Shown: positions 20,292-29,408 of the stretch, piece after piece | How positions within the stretch are numbered: position 1 is the first letter of the stretch | Layout: each line of letters opens with the position of its first letter | Assembly: GCA_012934845.2 (NCBI GenBank) | Contig: WNNJ02002311.1 | Location: forward strand, 37,141 to 101,140 | DNA: 64,000 nucleotides | Direction of reading: 5' to 3' | DNA from: Pomphorhynchus laevis | Lineage: Eukaryota > Acanthocephala > Palaeacanthocephala > Echinorhynchida > Pomphorhynchidae | The notes under the pieces: generated by a model | What the model was told of the DNA's origin: nothing | The model's database searches: none | What the model saw: the letters and a program-made list of their open reading frames with translations, nothing else | Made by a program: the position numbers and the translations under genes

Positions 20292-21882
20292 TTAATTGTT
20301 GAAATGGAATTGGACTTGACGTTTGAAGCACGGCATAGATGTTGATTGGCGGATATGAATAGGCAGTTGATTCCACAAGAGAGGAGCAGCCATAACGAAG
20401 GAGCGGAAGCCAAAAGAGGTAGAGTAGTTTGGGACATGTAAAAGAAGGGAATTACGGGAACGCAGAGCACAATACACAGTACGAGAATTGACGAGAAAAG
20501 GAAGGTTGAGAAATGAAGGGGTATGAGAAGTTATAAGGCGAAAAGCAATGATAAGAAGACGAATTTGAACACGACAATAAATGGTAGGCCAATCAAGATA
20601 AACAAGATAGTGGGATGTATGATCAAAACGACGAAGACGGAGGAGAACTCGGACGGCAGCGTTGATGATGCGTTGTAAAGGAAGAAGAGTGGATTTAGGT
20701 GAGTTGGAAAATAGACTAAGACAGTAATCAAGTCTTGAGAAAAGAAAAGAAGATATGAGAGTCATACAAGAAGGGAAATCGATCAATCTACGAACTTGAC
20801 GGAGATTGCGGAGTATCAAGGTAGATGAGCGTACTTTATCACTAACGAAAGGTTTAAGTGAAAGTCGGTTGTCGAAATGAAAGTCTAGGAAAACGAGATT
20901 ATCAACGATAGGAAGAATTGTAGAATTTAATGATACAGAAGGGAGTTCTACGCCGAAGCGTCCACATAATTTTAGATTTATCATGATTAAGGGAAATGCG
21001 AAGGGAAGAAAGATGATTGGAAATTGAGACAAGACAGCCGGAAACAGAAATACTAAGATCACGAGTACGATAAACAGGTGCGAGAGCATAGATGAGAATG
21101 TCATCAGCATATCGCATAACATGGAAGTTAAATGTATGAAAAATCGAAGACAAGTCACCGAGAAGAAGAGAGAAAAGCATAGGGCCTAATACGGAGCCTT
21201 GTGGATCACCGGTCGGAATGGATGAAGGATGGGAGAAAGAAGAGTTAGAATAGACGTGAAATGTACGGCTTGATAGATATGAAGAAAACCATGATACAGT
21301 GAGTAAAGAGAAGCCACAATCATGACGAAGGCGATGGAGAAGAGTCGAGTGATCGACGATGTCAAAAGCAGACGATAGATCAAGAGAAATTATGACACTA
21401 CATAATTTATGATCGCGCGATATAAGTAAGTCATTATAAACTTTAAGACAGGCAATTTCAGTAGAGTGATTAGAGCGAAATGCGGCTTGAAAGGGAGGAA
21501 ATAAGTTGGAGGAAAATAGATATGTATTAACTTGATTGAGAACGAGACGCTCAAGGAGTTTAGAGAGGGTTGGGAGAAGTGAGATTGGACGGTACGAAGA
21601 TGGAAGTGGGGAATCGAACGATTGCTTTTTGATGAGAGGACGAACAGTGGCGCATTTCCAGATGAAAAGAAATGTACGGCTACGGATGGACGAGTTGAAC
21701 AATGTGGTTAGGAAGGGTGAGATAGAGGAGCAGATATTTTTAAGCAAGTGAGTGGGAATCGGGTCAAAGGGAGAGGTTTTATTAGGTAATGACAGCAGAA
21801 CTGAAGAAATTTTATCAGATGAAACGGGAAGAAGGTGGAATAGCTCTGGGAGGGAAGTATTTAAAGAGAAGAGTGGGTACAA
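20292..21882 (-). pseudogene. L2-like LINE (subfamily B) RT, nearly intact
   Basis: Two overlapping open stretches on the minus strand, 326 codons (21882-20902) and 288 codons (21158-20292), cover the whole RT and thumb. The first holds TSPFDPIPTHLLKN, SSYRPISLLPTLSKLLERLV, QAAFRSNHSTEIACLK, motif A ISLDLSSAFDIVDHS, motif B GDPQGSVLGPML (Val to Asp at the usual VPQG start) and motif C MRYADDILIY. The second, in a different frame, holds the thumb (SRLDYCLSLFSNSPKSTLLP, FVMAAPLLWNQLPIHI). A single frame change near 20.95 kb therefore separates them. The element ends in the family hairpin. Confidence 0.9.
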
Positions 21883-22215
21883 GAGGGATATGTGTAGTAG
21901 GGAAAGTAAATTAGATAACTTAATTTGTAGATAAGAAGAAAATTCATCAGGATTTATACTACAAGGGGAAGATGATCGTGGAAGAATTGAGTTTAAGATT
22001 TTTCAATGAGATTTAGAGTTGGAAGATGACTCGAGTTGATTTCGTCAAAAGAGAGTACGTTTAGTACGTATAAGAATAAGATGTGAACAACCTAGAGAAA
22101 AGTAGGAATCACGGAGATTTGGAGGGAGTGAGTTGGGAGAACGTTTAAGAAAGCGATTATACACACGAAAAGAGTGACGGAGTCGTCGCTTAGAAAGACT
22201 ACAGTCCGAATCGAA
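21883..22215 (-). pseudogene. L2-like (B) linker between endonuclease and RT
   Basis: This region is homologous by eye to the linker of subfamily A copies (SKRRLRHAFRVYHRSLRR in A; SKRRLRHSFRVYNRFLKR here, about 22190-22140). It is out of frame with both neighbours. Confidence 0.65.
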
Positions 22216-23181
22216 TCAGAGAGCATGGCGCAAGCGCTGAGAACGTCGGAGTCGACTAGGCAGAAGTTTATTGATGATAGACATAAGTTCAGAATCAAAC
22301 AGAATGCAGAGATCATCGGGAGAGAGATAGTTAAGAGGAAGTGAAAAGAGTGAAGAATTGAGTAAGGCTGTGCAGAGAATAGGGATATCGAGAAGTTTCC
22401 AGGGTCGACTTGGTGTGGATAATGGTGGATGCGGAGAAGGAGGATGGGGACGAGTAAGAGTAAGAGTGACAAGGAAATAATCGGACAAACCAGGATCAGT
22501 AATTGACAAGGAAGTATAGTCATTGAAGCAGTTAGGGACAGCAATGATGTCGAGAGCACCGCCGAGAATATGAGTTGGGCTTGTTGAAAGTAATTTATAG
22601 TTAAAATCAGAAAAAAGATTAGTTAAAGTGATAGAGTCAGAGTCAGCCGGGCGATCAAGACGAATGTTAAAGTCACCGAGAACAAAAGAAGGAGTATAAG
22701 ACAATGAACAGTGAGACATAAGATCTGCAAGGTCGTTAAATAAGATACGTGAAGGGGCAACTGAACCTGGACGGTATACAATCACAAGTTCCAGAGGGAA
22801 AGGAGTTGATAATCTGCATATGAGTAATTCGAACGAGGTGTAACGAATGTTAACGTTAATTTTAGGTAAAGACATTGAGTGACGAGCAATGGCAACAATA
22901 CCACCATGGTTAGAAGCAGTAGATGTATGAGAGGCAATTGGACGAGCTGATTCAACTAAAGAACAACCAGAGCGACATAGACGACGAATAGCAAGATCGT
23001 CGGAGTCACAATGCCAGGATTCGGTAATGCAGAGAATATCGATAGATAATTGATCGAAGATATCAAGGAGCATATCAGCTTTATGAAGAATGGAGCGAGT
23101 ATTGAATAGACTAAGACGAAAAGTATGCTTAGAAGCGAGATCGACTAGCGAAGAAGACAAGGGGGAGAGATGGGACGCCAT
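22216..23181 (-). CDS. L2-like (B) apurinic endonuclease, open 321 codons
   Basis: An open APE-type endonuclease from MASHLSPLSSS to the linker. SLFNTRSILHKADML (about residues 24-38), DILCITESWH (49-58, catalytic Glu), HGGIVAIARH, LELVIVYRPGS, SFVLGDFNIRLD (about 169-180, GDFN), HILGGALDIIAV, and ITDPGLSDYFLVTLTL (about 227-242; SDYF replaces the usual SDH, which removes the conserved His). The domain nicks DNA at the target site in live elements. It lies directly upstream of the RT in the same orientation, so this is one nearly full-length copy (about 20.2-23.95 kb). Confidence 0.85.
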   Translation of the reverse strand: MASHLSPLSSSLVDLASKHTFRLSLFNTRSILHKADMLLDIFDQLSIDILCITESWHCDSDDLAIRRLCRSGCSLVESARPIASHTSTASNHGGIVAIARHSMSLPKINVNIRYTSFELLICRLSTPFPLELVIVYRPGSVAPSRILFNDLADLMSHCSLSYTPSFVLGDFNIRLDRPADSDSITLTNLFSDFNYKLLSTSPTHILGGALDIIAVPNCFNDYTSLSITDPGLSDYFLVTLTLTRPHPPSPHPPLSTPSRPWKLLDIPILCTALLNSSLFSLPLNYLSPDDLCILFDSELMSIINKLLPSRLRRSQRLRHAL

Positions 23182-23239
23182 CGAATTTTTGGCCTTGTGT
23201 GAACAACGTGAAAATTTCCGTTGATTTGACGTATAGATA

Positions 23240-23955
23240 AGGATGACTCGCCGTTTGTTTCACGTCGATGTTTCTCAATGTGAGCTAAATTGAGCTGGGC
23301 AATATCAGAAGGGGAGCGGTCAGGAAAGATACGACAAGTAGACGAAGTGTTAAGAAGTTTAAAACGTTTGGAAAGTACCGAAGAGGCATGTAAACTATGT
23401 CGGAAAACGATTTTTCAGAGTGGAGGACTGAGATGATTGGATTTAGTGGATTCGTTTAAACGACTTAAGGATACAGGAGCGATATTATTGAAGAGGGATG
23501 GGTTATCATCAGGAAGAATGGTTGCTAGGATAGACCTGAAAGCAGATACATCATCATCGAGGCGAGATTGTGGAGAAGCAGATTCGGAAAGCTTTAAGTT
23601 TGATATGATTATACAGCGATCGCGCGAAGGAAAACGATTTCGTGGAAGTGGCGGACGGATAGAGCTGGTAGGAGTCGAGGTAGATGAGCAGGTAGAAATT
23701 GAAATGACAGGGGTGCTAAGTGAAGATTTAAGATAGTTTGGAGCATGTGTGACAGGAGTGGAGTGTTTAATCGGTTGATCGGAGATGTTACTGGAGATGA
23801 TTTTGACGGAAGGATGTAAATTATTGATAGGTGATACGGTTGGAGCATGTGTGACAGAAGTGGATTGTTGAATAGGTTGAACGGAGATGTTACTAGAGAT
23901 AATTTTGACGAAAGGATGTAAATTATTGAGAAGTGATACGGACGCCGTTTTGATC
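23240..23955 (-). pseudogene. L2-like (B) ORF1 with internal tandem repeat
   Basis: The minus strand preserves the second half of the ORF1 protein seen in the plus-strand copy at 45498-46030 (here DDDVSAFRSILATILPDDNP and PVSLSRLNESTKSN). N-terminal to it lies a Ser/Thr/Pro-rich region. There, about 106 bp (23737-23842) is repeated at 23843-23948, giving two about 35-residue repeats beginning near NNLHPSVKIISSNIS. The PHD-like N-terminus is missing or lies beyond the break at about 23950. ORF1 of this group binds RNA; the repeats are probably disordered. Confidence 0.6.
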
Positions 23956-24310
23956 AGATTTCATCTTGTCTCTCGAAATTTAACTGACATACTATGGAAA
24001 ACCGCATTCTTTTCTGTATCCTTTATATCATTTTTCGACTCTTTTACTCAAACTCATTTTCTCATCTGCATCTTTCTACACTTACTGAATTCAGCCTTAC
24101 CTTCATAAATCTTCGTTTATGACTCTTCTTTCCAATGTTCCGTCATTTTCCTCAAACTATGGTGGGCGTTCCGTTTTTATTGCCGTTTCTATTCTACGGA
24201 ATAAACTACTTCCTGCCATCCCTCAACAGCCTTCTTTTCTATCCTTCAAACAGTCTCCGCTTTTTTGTCTCTTAATAATTGATTCAATTATTCTAACTCT
24301 TTAAAATTCT
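23950..24310 (+). pseudogene. L2-like LINE (third subfamily), RT C-terminus
   Basis: Plus strand. A decayed thumb region ends with VPSFSSNYGGRSVFIAVSIL and SFLSFKQSPLFCL. This lines up with VPNYSNNYGLRSFLVAASLA and SFIKFKHLLRSHLL in subfamily A. It is clearly more diverged than either A or B. It abuts the ORF1 start of the B copy on the other strand. Confidence 0.6.
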
Positions 24311-24478
24311 CACATTCATCAACATCAACAATATGAAACAATGTCAATATGAATATTGGTAATATCAATATCAATATCAATTCATCAACAATATCAATAA
24401 CAATATCAATTCATCAACAACATCAATAACAATATCAATTCATCAACAATGTCAATATGAACATTGACATTGCTCATA
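24310..24478 (+). repeat. Minisatellite (TCATCAACAATATCAATAACAATATCAAT)n
   Basis: About four imperfect units of 30-36 bp directly after the stop of the third-subfamily L2-like RT. It may be the simple-repeat tail of that LINE. Confidence 0.8.
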
Positions 24479-24479
24479 T

Positions 24480-24955
24480 TTTTGTTTGTTATTTTTCATT
24501 TTTTATTTGTAAAGACTTCTAATTTGTTATTTAGTGGACTGGTAAGTTGATGTATATCCACAATAGCCACTTTAATAATAAACCATTTTATTTGTTTTAT
24601 CTGAACTTTTCTGTGGTCATTCAAGAATTGCACCAATGCCAGGAAGGAGTTATAGTAGATTTTACTTATAACGTAATTTTTTTGTTAATTGCTAAGCTTT
24701 CGTGTGGAGTGGCCAGGGGAAGATTTCAATTGAAACTTTTTTGTAAACCATTTTGTCTGGAAAATTTACTTCGCCTTCTCAAATGATTTACTGAACAAAA
24801 TGTCGAGTCCATCTAGTTCTCTACTTATCAACCTTGAACAACTTTTAAAACAGCAAAATACACGAATTACTGTTTTAACAGCACAATGAAAATATGGGTA
24901 TATTACAGTTTTAATAGACGAATTATCGCAATATTAAAAGCCATTTTATACTCAC
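24480..24955. other. Spacer, nothing recognised
   Basis: AT-rich. A plus-strand open stretch of 79 codons at 24547-24786 shows no known motif and is probably chance. Confidence 0.5.
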
Positions 24956-24959
24956 TGGA

Positions 24960-25200
24960 ACATTTAGGGGGACTTTAATCTACACATTAGATATATTCTG
25001 GAAAGGCATTTACTCTTAATAATTTCAAAATGATCCCATGGCATGTCGCTATCAATAGTAACTCCAAGAACCTTTATCGTATCTTTGTGGATTATGAGGA
25101 AATCGTCTGATTGAATGGATGGAAGATCACGTGAAATTTTACTTCCTATAACCGAAATCATATCTATAAACTTGTTGATGTTCATAATTGATTAGCTTTT
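24960..25200 (-). pseudogene. LINE RT scrap (region after the YADD motif)
   Basis: Minus strand. GSKISRDLPSIQSDDFLIIH then IKVLGVTIDSDMPWDHFEII and KSKCLSRIYLMCRLK. This is the VKxLGVxIDxxLxWxxH block that follows the active site in many LINE RTs. It does not match the CR1-like or L2-like copies here closely, so it may come from a third LINE lineage. Only about 70 codons remain. Confidence 0.6.
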
Positions 25201-25824
25201 CATAAGTTGTTTGTTAATTTAAAAGCTTTTGTTAAGCTTTCTTAGCAAGTCATATCAATGACTTACTCGTTGTATCTTTAAAAACGCACTAATCGTCGTT
25301 GCTTTCCAATATGTAGTCGTATTGTTTGCCACTAATTTTTAGTGCTTTGAGATTTTAGACATTTAACAAACACAGTCCACAGCGATAAACTAATAGCGAT
25401 TGATAGCTTGTCGAAGTAACACGAGTATTCATAGCGATTGCTAGTTTTAAAAGTTTTGTATTTTCAACGTTGCACATATTTTACAAAAGGTGTCATTCAA
25501 CGTGGATCATCTTTATAAAGTTTTATTTGGCTTTTGGTATTATTAAATCAATTGTCATCGTAAAAATAACTTTCAAATGTAATGAACAATGTTTGTTTGT
25601 CTGAATCAGAACTATACTATTAGCGGAAGAGGCTAGGAGGGTCAAACGTGTTGGTTCACTGAGGTAAGATGAAACAGTTTTATATATCAGCTTTAGGAAA
25701 TCACTACCTCGGCTCAGTTTAGTAACTATTTGACATGGGCCATATACGGACGATCTATTGCGCAAATTACTTAAAATACTTCAGCCCGGTAATAAGACAG
25801 CATTGGTGTCTGTCAGTGTACAGT
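25201..25824. other. Spacer, mostly unassigned
   Basis: No clear domain. A minus-strand open stretch at 25765-25523 (80 codons) is not recognised. The string GCAAATTACTTAAAATACTTCAGCCC at 25,755-25,780 (partly) resembles 33360-33380, at the 5' edge of another CR1-like copy. Confidence 0.4.
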
Positions 25825-26220
25825 GATCTATTATTAGTATACAACAGCTGATGAGCGGTGGCTCGTTTGGCTGGATCTCAATGTAAAAAAAGTACAATGT
25901 CAGTAAAACAAAAAAATCCAAATCAGGTTCGACTTCCTATGAGAGCGATACACTGTTCAGCGCACGCCGAAATTTTCGGATGTTCCGGCATTCAATTGCA
26001 GATGACGGGAGTCTGTTCCAACTGTTTATTACTCGATCTCTGATATCCTGATAGTGTCGATGGACTTTTCTACGATGTTTGAGCATTAGTCGATGTCCAC
26101 CTAATTGCTCGGAGTTGCGTAGGCAAAACATGAAGTTGAGGGGATGAGTGGGCGATATAATTGCCCTACATACCAGCATAAGATCAGCTTTTACCAAACT
26201 TTCACAAAAAAAAGGATTTA
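25825..26220 (-). pseudogene. CR1-like LINE D, thumb end and 3' tail
   Basis: Minus strand. SLVKADLMLVCRAIISPT (about 26200), GHRLMLKHRRKVHRHYQDIR, VINSWNRLPSSAIECRN and the stop near 25937. Then come about 70 bp of 3' UTR, the hairpin GAGCCACCGCTC (25864-25853) and TTGTATACTAATAATAG. This is the missing end of the RT whose body stops at 28705. The two parts are separated by an inserted L2-like LINE. Confidence 0.8.
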
Positions 26221-26283
26221 TTTTAACGTGGCAAATGCGTGCCAGCGCACGCTTACATGACCACAACAAAACAAAACTGTGAA
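26216..26283 (-). repeat. L2-like 3'-terminal hairpin
   Basis: Sense (minus): GTGGTCATGTAAGCGTGCGC, TGGCACGCATTTGCCAC (26264-26228), TTAAAATAAATCC. GCGTGC/GCACGC is a 6-bp stem with a 4-base loop, and the outer GTGG/CCAC can also pair. This is the cleanest copy of the L2-like 3' end in the window. Confidence 0.9.
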
Positions 26284-27915
26284 TCAGGTGTCGAGAAGGT
26301 GTGAACGGAGGAGATGTTTGAATTTGATAAAGGAGGGGGCGCGGCGGACGTCGAGAGGGAGTTGATTCCAGGCGAGTGAGGCGGCGACGAGGAAGGATCG
26401 GAGACCGTAGTTGTTGGAGTAATTAGGAACGTGGACTAAGAGGGTATGACAGGAACGAAGCGATAGCGAGGTGGGGCGAGTATCGTCTAAGAAAGGAAGG
26501 TTGATGAACGATGGGGAGCCGACAGCGATGAGACGAAAGGTAACGAGAAGAAGGCGGAGTTTGATGCGGATGTGGATGGTGGGCCAGGAGAGTTGGGCAA
26601 AATATGTGGATGTGTGGTCGAAGCGATGGAGACGAAAGAGCACTCGAACGGCGGTGTTGATTATTCGTTGTAGGGGTAGGATGATGGATTTTGGAGAATT
26701 GGCGAAAAGGCTAAGGCAGTAATCGATTTTAGGGAAAAGAAGCGATGAAATAAGAGACATACAAGAACGGAAGTCGATAAGGGGGCGGATACGGCGGATG
26801 TCACGGAGAATTAAGTTAGATGAGCGGACCTTGTCACGGACGAAGGGTTTAAGGGAAATGTGATCATCGAAATGGAAGCCTAAGAAAGTGAGATTGTGGA
26901 CTATGGGGATGATCGATGAGGCAAAATATACAGTGGGAGGAGATATGTTTGGTTTACAGGGGAGGATCCACATTATTTTGGACTTTTCGGGATTTAGAAC
27001 GAGATGGAGATTGGAGAGACGTTTGTAAATAGAAGAAAGACAGTTGGAGGCAGAAATGCCGATATCGTGTATGCGATGTGCGGATGCATGAGCATAGATT
27101 AGAATGTCATCGGCGTATTGCATGACGTTAAAGGAGCATGGTTTGATAAACGGAGATAGATCGTTAAGCAGAAGAGATAAAAGCAGGGGACCTAGGACTG
27201 AACCTTGTGGGACCTCGCAAAAAATAGGGATGGGAGGGGAGGATGATGAATTAGAACAGACGCGAAAGGAACGGTCGGATAGATATGAGGCGAACCATGC
27301 TACGGAGGAGGAAGAAAAGCCGTAATCATAACGAAGGCGATAAAGGAGGACGGAGTGGTCGACAATGTCGAATGCGGAGGAGAGGTCGAGGGAGATGAGA
27401 ACACTATATAGAGCCTTGTCTCGAGAAATGAGTAAGTCGTTGTACACTTTTATGCATGCGATTTCTGTCGAGTGATTAGAGCGGAAAGCGGATTGGAAAG
27501 GAGGGTACAGATTGGATGAGGAGAGATAAGCGTTGATTTGTATTAAGATGAGGCGTTCTAAGAGCTTAGAAAGAGTAGGGAGTAGTGAAATGGGGCGATA
27601 GCTAGAAGAAAGGGAGTGGTCGAGCGATTGTTTCTTAAGGAGGGGACGAACGATTGCGGATTTCCAGTGTGAAGGGAAGATACGACTGCGGATGGACGAG
27701 TTAAACAAGGTTGTGAGAAATGGGGATATCGATGAGCATATAGATTTTAATATGTGAGTAGGCAGGGGATCGGCAGGTGAGGTTTTGTTGGGCAAGGACA
27801 TGAGGACAGATGATACTTCTGTAGGTGAGACTGGGAGAAGATGAAAGAGTTCCGGAAGGATGAGATTAGACTGGGCAGAGTGGGATAGGATGGAGACCGG
27901 GGTGTGAGAGAGCAA
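26284..27915 (-). CDS. L2-like LINE (subfamily A) reverse transcriptase, open 543 codons
   Basis: A long open RT: residues 44-55 KTSPADPLPTHI, 104-121 SSYRPISLLPTLSKLLER, 140-155 FQSAFRSNHSTEIACI, motif A 175-187 (SLDLSSAFDIVDH), motif B 235-245 (VPQGSVLGPLL), motif C 266-274 (QYADDILIY), 288-310 the SNLHLVLNPEKSKIMW block, thumb 340-543 ending FKHLLRSHLLDT, with the stop just before the 3' hairpin. All catalytic Asp residues are present. Upstream it continues in other frames into linker and endonuclease. It is the best-preserved RT of this family here, and its element sits inside CR1-like LINE D, so it is younger than D. Confidence 0.9.
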   Translation of the reverse strand: MLSHTPVSILSHSAQSNLILPELFHLLPVSPTEVSSVLMSLPNKTSPADPLPTHILKSICSSISPFLTTLFNSSIRSRIFPSHWKSAIVRPLLKKQSLDHSLSSSYRPISLLPTLSKLLERLILIQINAYLSSSNLYPPFQSAFRSNHSTEIACIKVYNDLLISRDKALYSVLISLDLSSAFDIVDHSVLLYRLRYDYGFSSSSVAWFASYLSDRSFRVCSNSSSSPPIPIFCEVPQGSVLGPLLLSLLLNDLSPFIKPCSFNVMQYADDILIYAHASAHRIHDIGISASNCLSSIYKRLSNLHLVLNPEKSKIMWILPCKPNISPPTVYFASSIIPIVHNLTFLGFHFDDHISLKPFVRDKVRSSNLILRDIRRIRPLIDFRSCMSLISSLLFPKIDYCLSLFANSPKSIILPLQRIINTAVRVLFRLHRFDHTSTYFAQLSWPTIHIRIKLRLLLVTFRLIAVGSPSFINLPFLDDTRPTSLSLRSCHTLLVHVPNYSNNYGLRSFLVAASLAWNQLPLDVRRAPSFIKFKHLLRSHLLDT

Positions 27916-28705
27916 CGTGGATACTTTAGTCTGGAGAAATGACGAATAATCATTGGCATTGATGTTGCACGGCGAAGAGGAGCGAGCAAGGATTGAGTTA
28001 AAAGTATGCCAGAGAGTCTTAGTGTTGAATGAAGTGATGATTTTATGCTGCTAGAAAGAGTTGCATTTGGTACGTAGTAGGTTGAGATGAGACCGGCGAA
28101 GAGCATGATAGGAATCACGGAAAGACGGAGTGATCGAGCGGAAATCGCGTCTGAGAGAGCGGTGATAGACTCGAAAAGCATGGCGGAGTCGACGCTTTGA
28201 AAGTAGGCATTGGATGTCAAACCATGAGGCATGGTGCAAGCGACGGTGTGTGTGAGACTTGAAGGGCAAGAGAATATCGAGAGTGGATGTGAGTTCAGAG
28301 TCGAAAAGAAAGGCGAGATCGTGAGGAGATGAATATGTTATTGTGGGTAATGATAGAGATGATTTGAGTAAGGCAGAGCGGAAAAGGGAGATGTCAAGAT
28401 TTCTCCAAGGGCGACGTAGGATTGTAGGTGTGTGAGGAGGGGTGTGGTTGTGAGTGAGATCAATGGTGATAAGAAAGTGATCGGATAGACCAGGATCAGA
28501 GATGGACAGTGAGGTGTAGGCAGCAAAATGATCAGGGACATCGATGATGTCGAGTGCCCCACCAAGTATATGTGTGGGGGCAGTGGAGATTAGTTTGTAA
28601 TTGTAGTTGGATAGAATGTTGATGAAGCGGATGGAATCTGTGGAAGAGGGGCGGTCTAGGCGTATATTGAAGTCGCCTAGAACGATTGAAGGGAAAATGT
28701 TACAA
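27916..28705 (-). pseudogene. L2-like (A) endonuclease C-terminal half and linker, 5'-truncated
   Basis: Minus strand. SIVLGDFNIRLDRPSS (28695-28650), HILGGALDII, ISDPGLSDHFLITIDL, LRRPWRNLDISLFRSALLK, then SKRRLRHAFRVYHRSLRRD. A nonsense/frame change separates this from the RT (CTGCTAG near 28050). The 5' edge of the element lies at about 28705, in the middle of the endonuclease. It joins CR1-like RT thumb sequence in one open frame (28854-28051), giving an accidental CR1-L2 fusion of 267 codons. Confidence 0.85.
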
Positions 28706-29408
28706 ACCGTTGTAACACCTAGGATTTCTAACTTCTGGTCAAACGGCAGGTCTTTGACAGTGGGAACAAGACGAGTAGCCGACCGGAGAATTGATTCGTA
28801 AGCCACAATGTTCTTGCACAGATGTGGATACGCTGCGGGAGATGCGTATAGCATTCGAGATTTGATGATGGGCCTTGTATTATTATTCTGAAGCTACATG
28901 CCTCTAGTGATCCAAAAGATCGTCTAATGATGCCAATAGTACGACGGCAATTGGCCGAAACTTTATTTACGTGAGCGCTCATATCGAGCGTATTAAGCGT
29001 AGATACCCCTAAATCATCGATTTTATCTGTAGAATCAATCGACATGTTTCCAATTTTATAAGAGCAACGAATGTCTGGGGAGCCGATCCGCATATGTCTA
29101 CATTTAGTCGCATTTATCATCAGCCCATTAGATATACACCATTTATTTATGGAATCCAGGTCTTTTTGAAGAGCGCTAACATCGGAATCATCAATGATTC
29201 GCCTCCAAACCTTAATATCATCTGCGTAGGTAACACATTCCGACGTTAAGTTGTTTGTAATATCATTTACATATATATTAAAGAGAGTCGGACTAATGGC
29301 CGATCCCTGCGGGACGCTTGTTGTCATAATTGAGTAACCAGAAAGATAATGGCTTATGCGTACTGCAAACGAGCGGTTGCTTACGAATGATTGAATCCAG
29401 CGTAACAA
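28706..29408 (-). pseudogene. CR1-like LINE D, RT motifs B-C and part of thumb
   Basis: A 226-codon open stretch at 29408-28728: NRSFAVRIS, motif B SVPQGSAISPTLFNIYVND (residues 31-49), motif C VTYADDIKVWRR (59-70), KWCISNGLMINATKCRHMRI, DLGVSTLNTLDMSAHVNK. It overlaps the upstream 502-codon frame by about 28 bp in a different frame (one frame change near 29.4 kb). At about 28705 it is interrupted by the L2-like insertion. The region continues at 26215-25937. Confidence 0.9.

Noticed and set aside
28051-28854. A single 267-codon novel protein
   Set aside because: The open frame is an accidental fusion of a CR1-like thumb and the truncated endonuclease of the inserted L2-like LINE.
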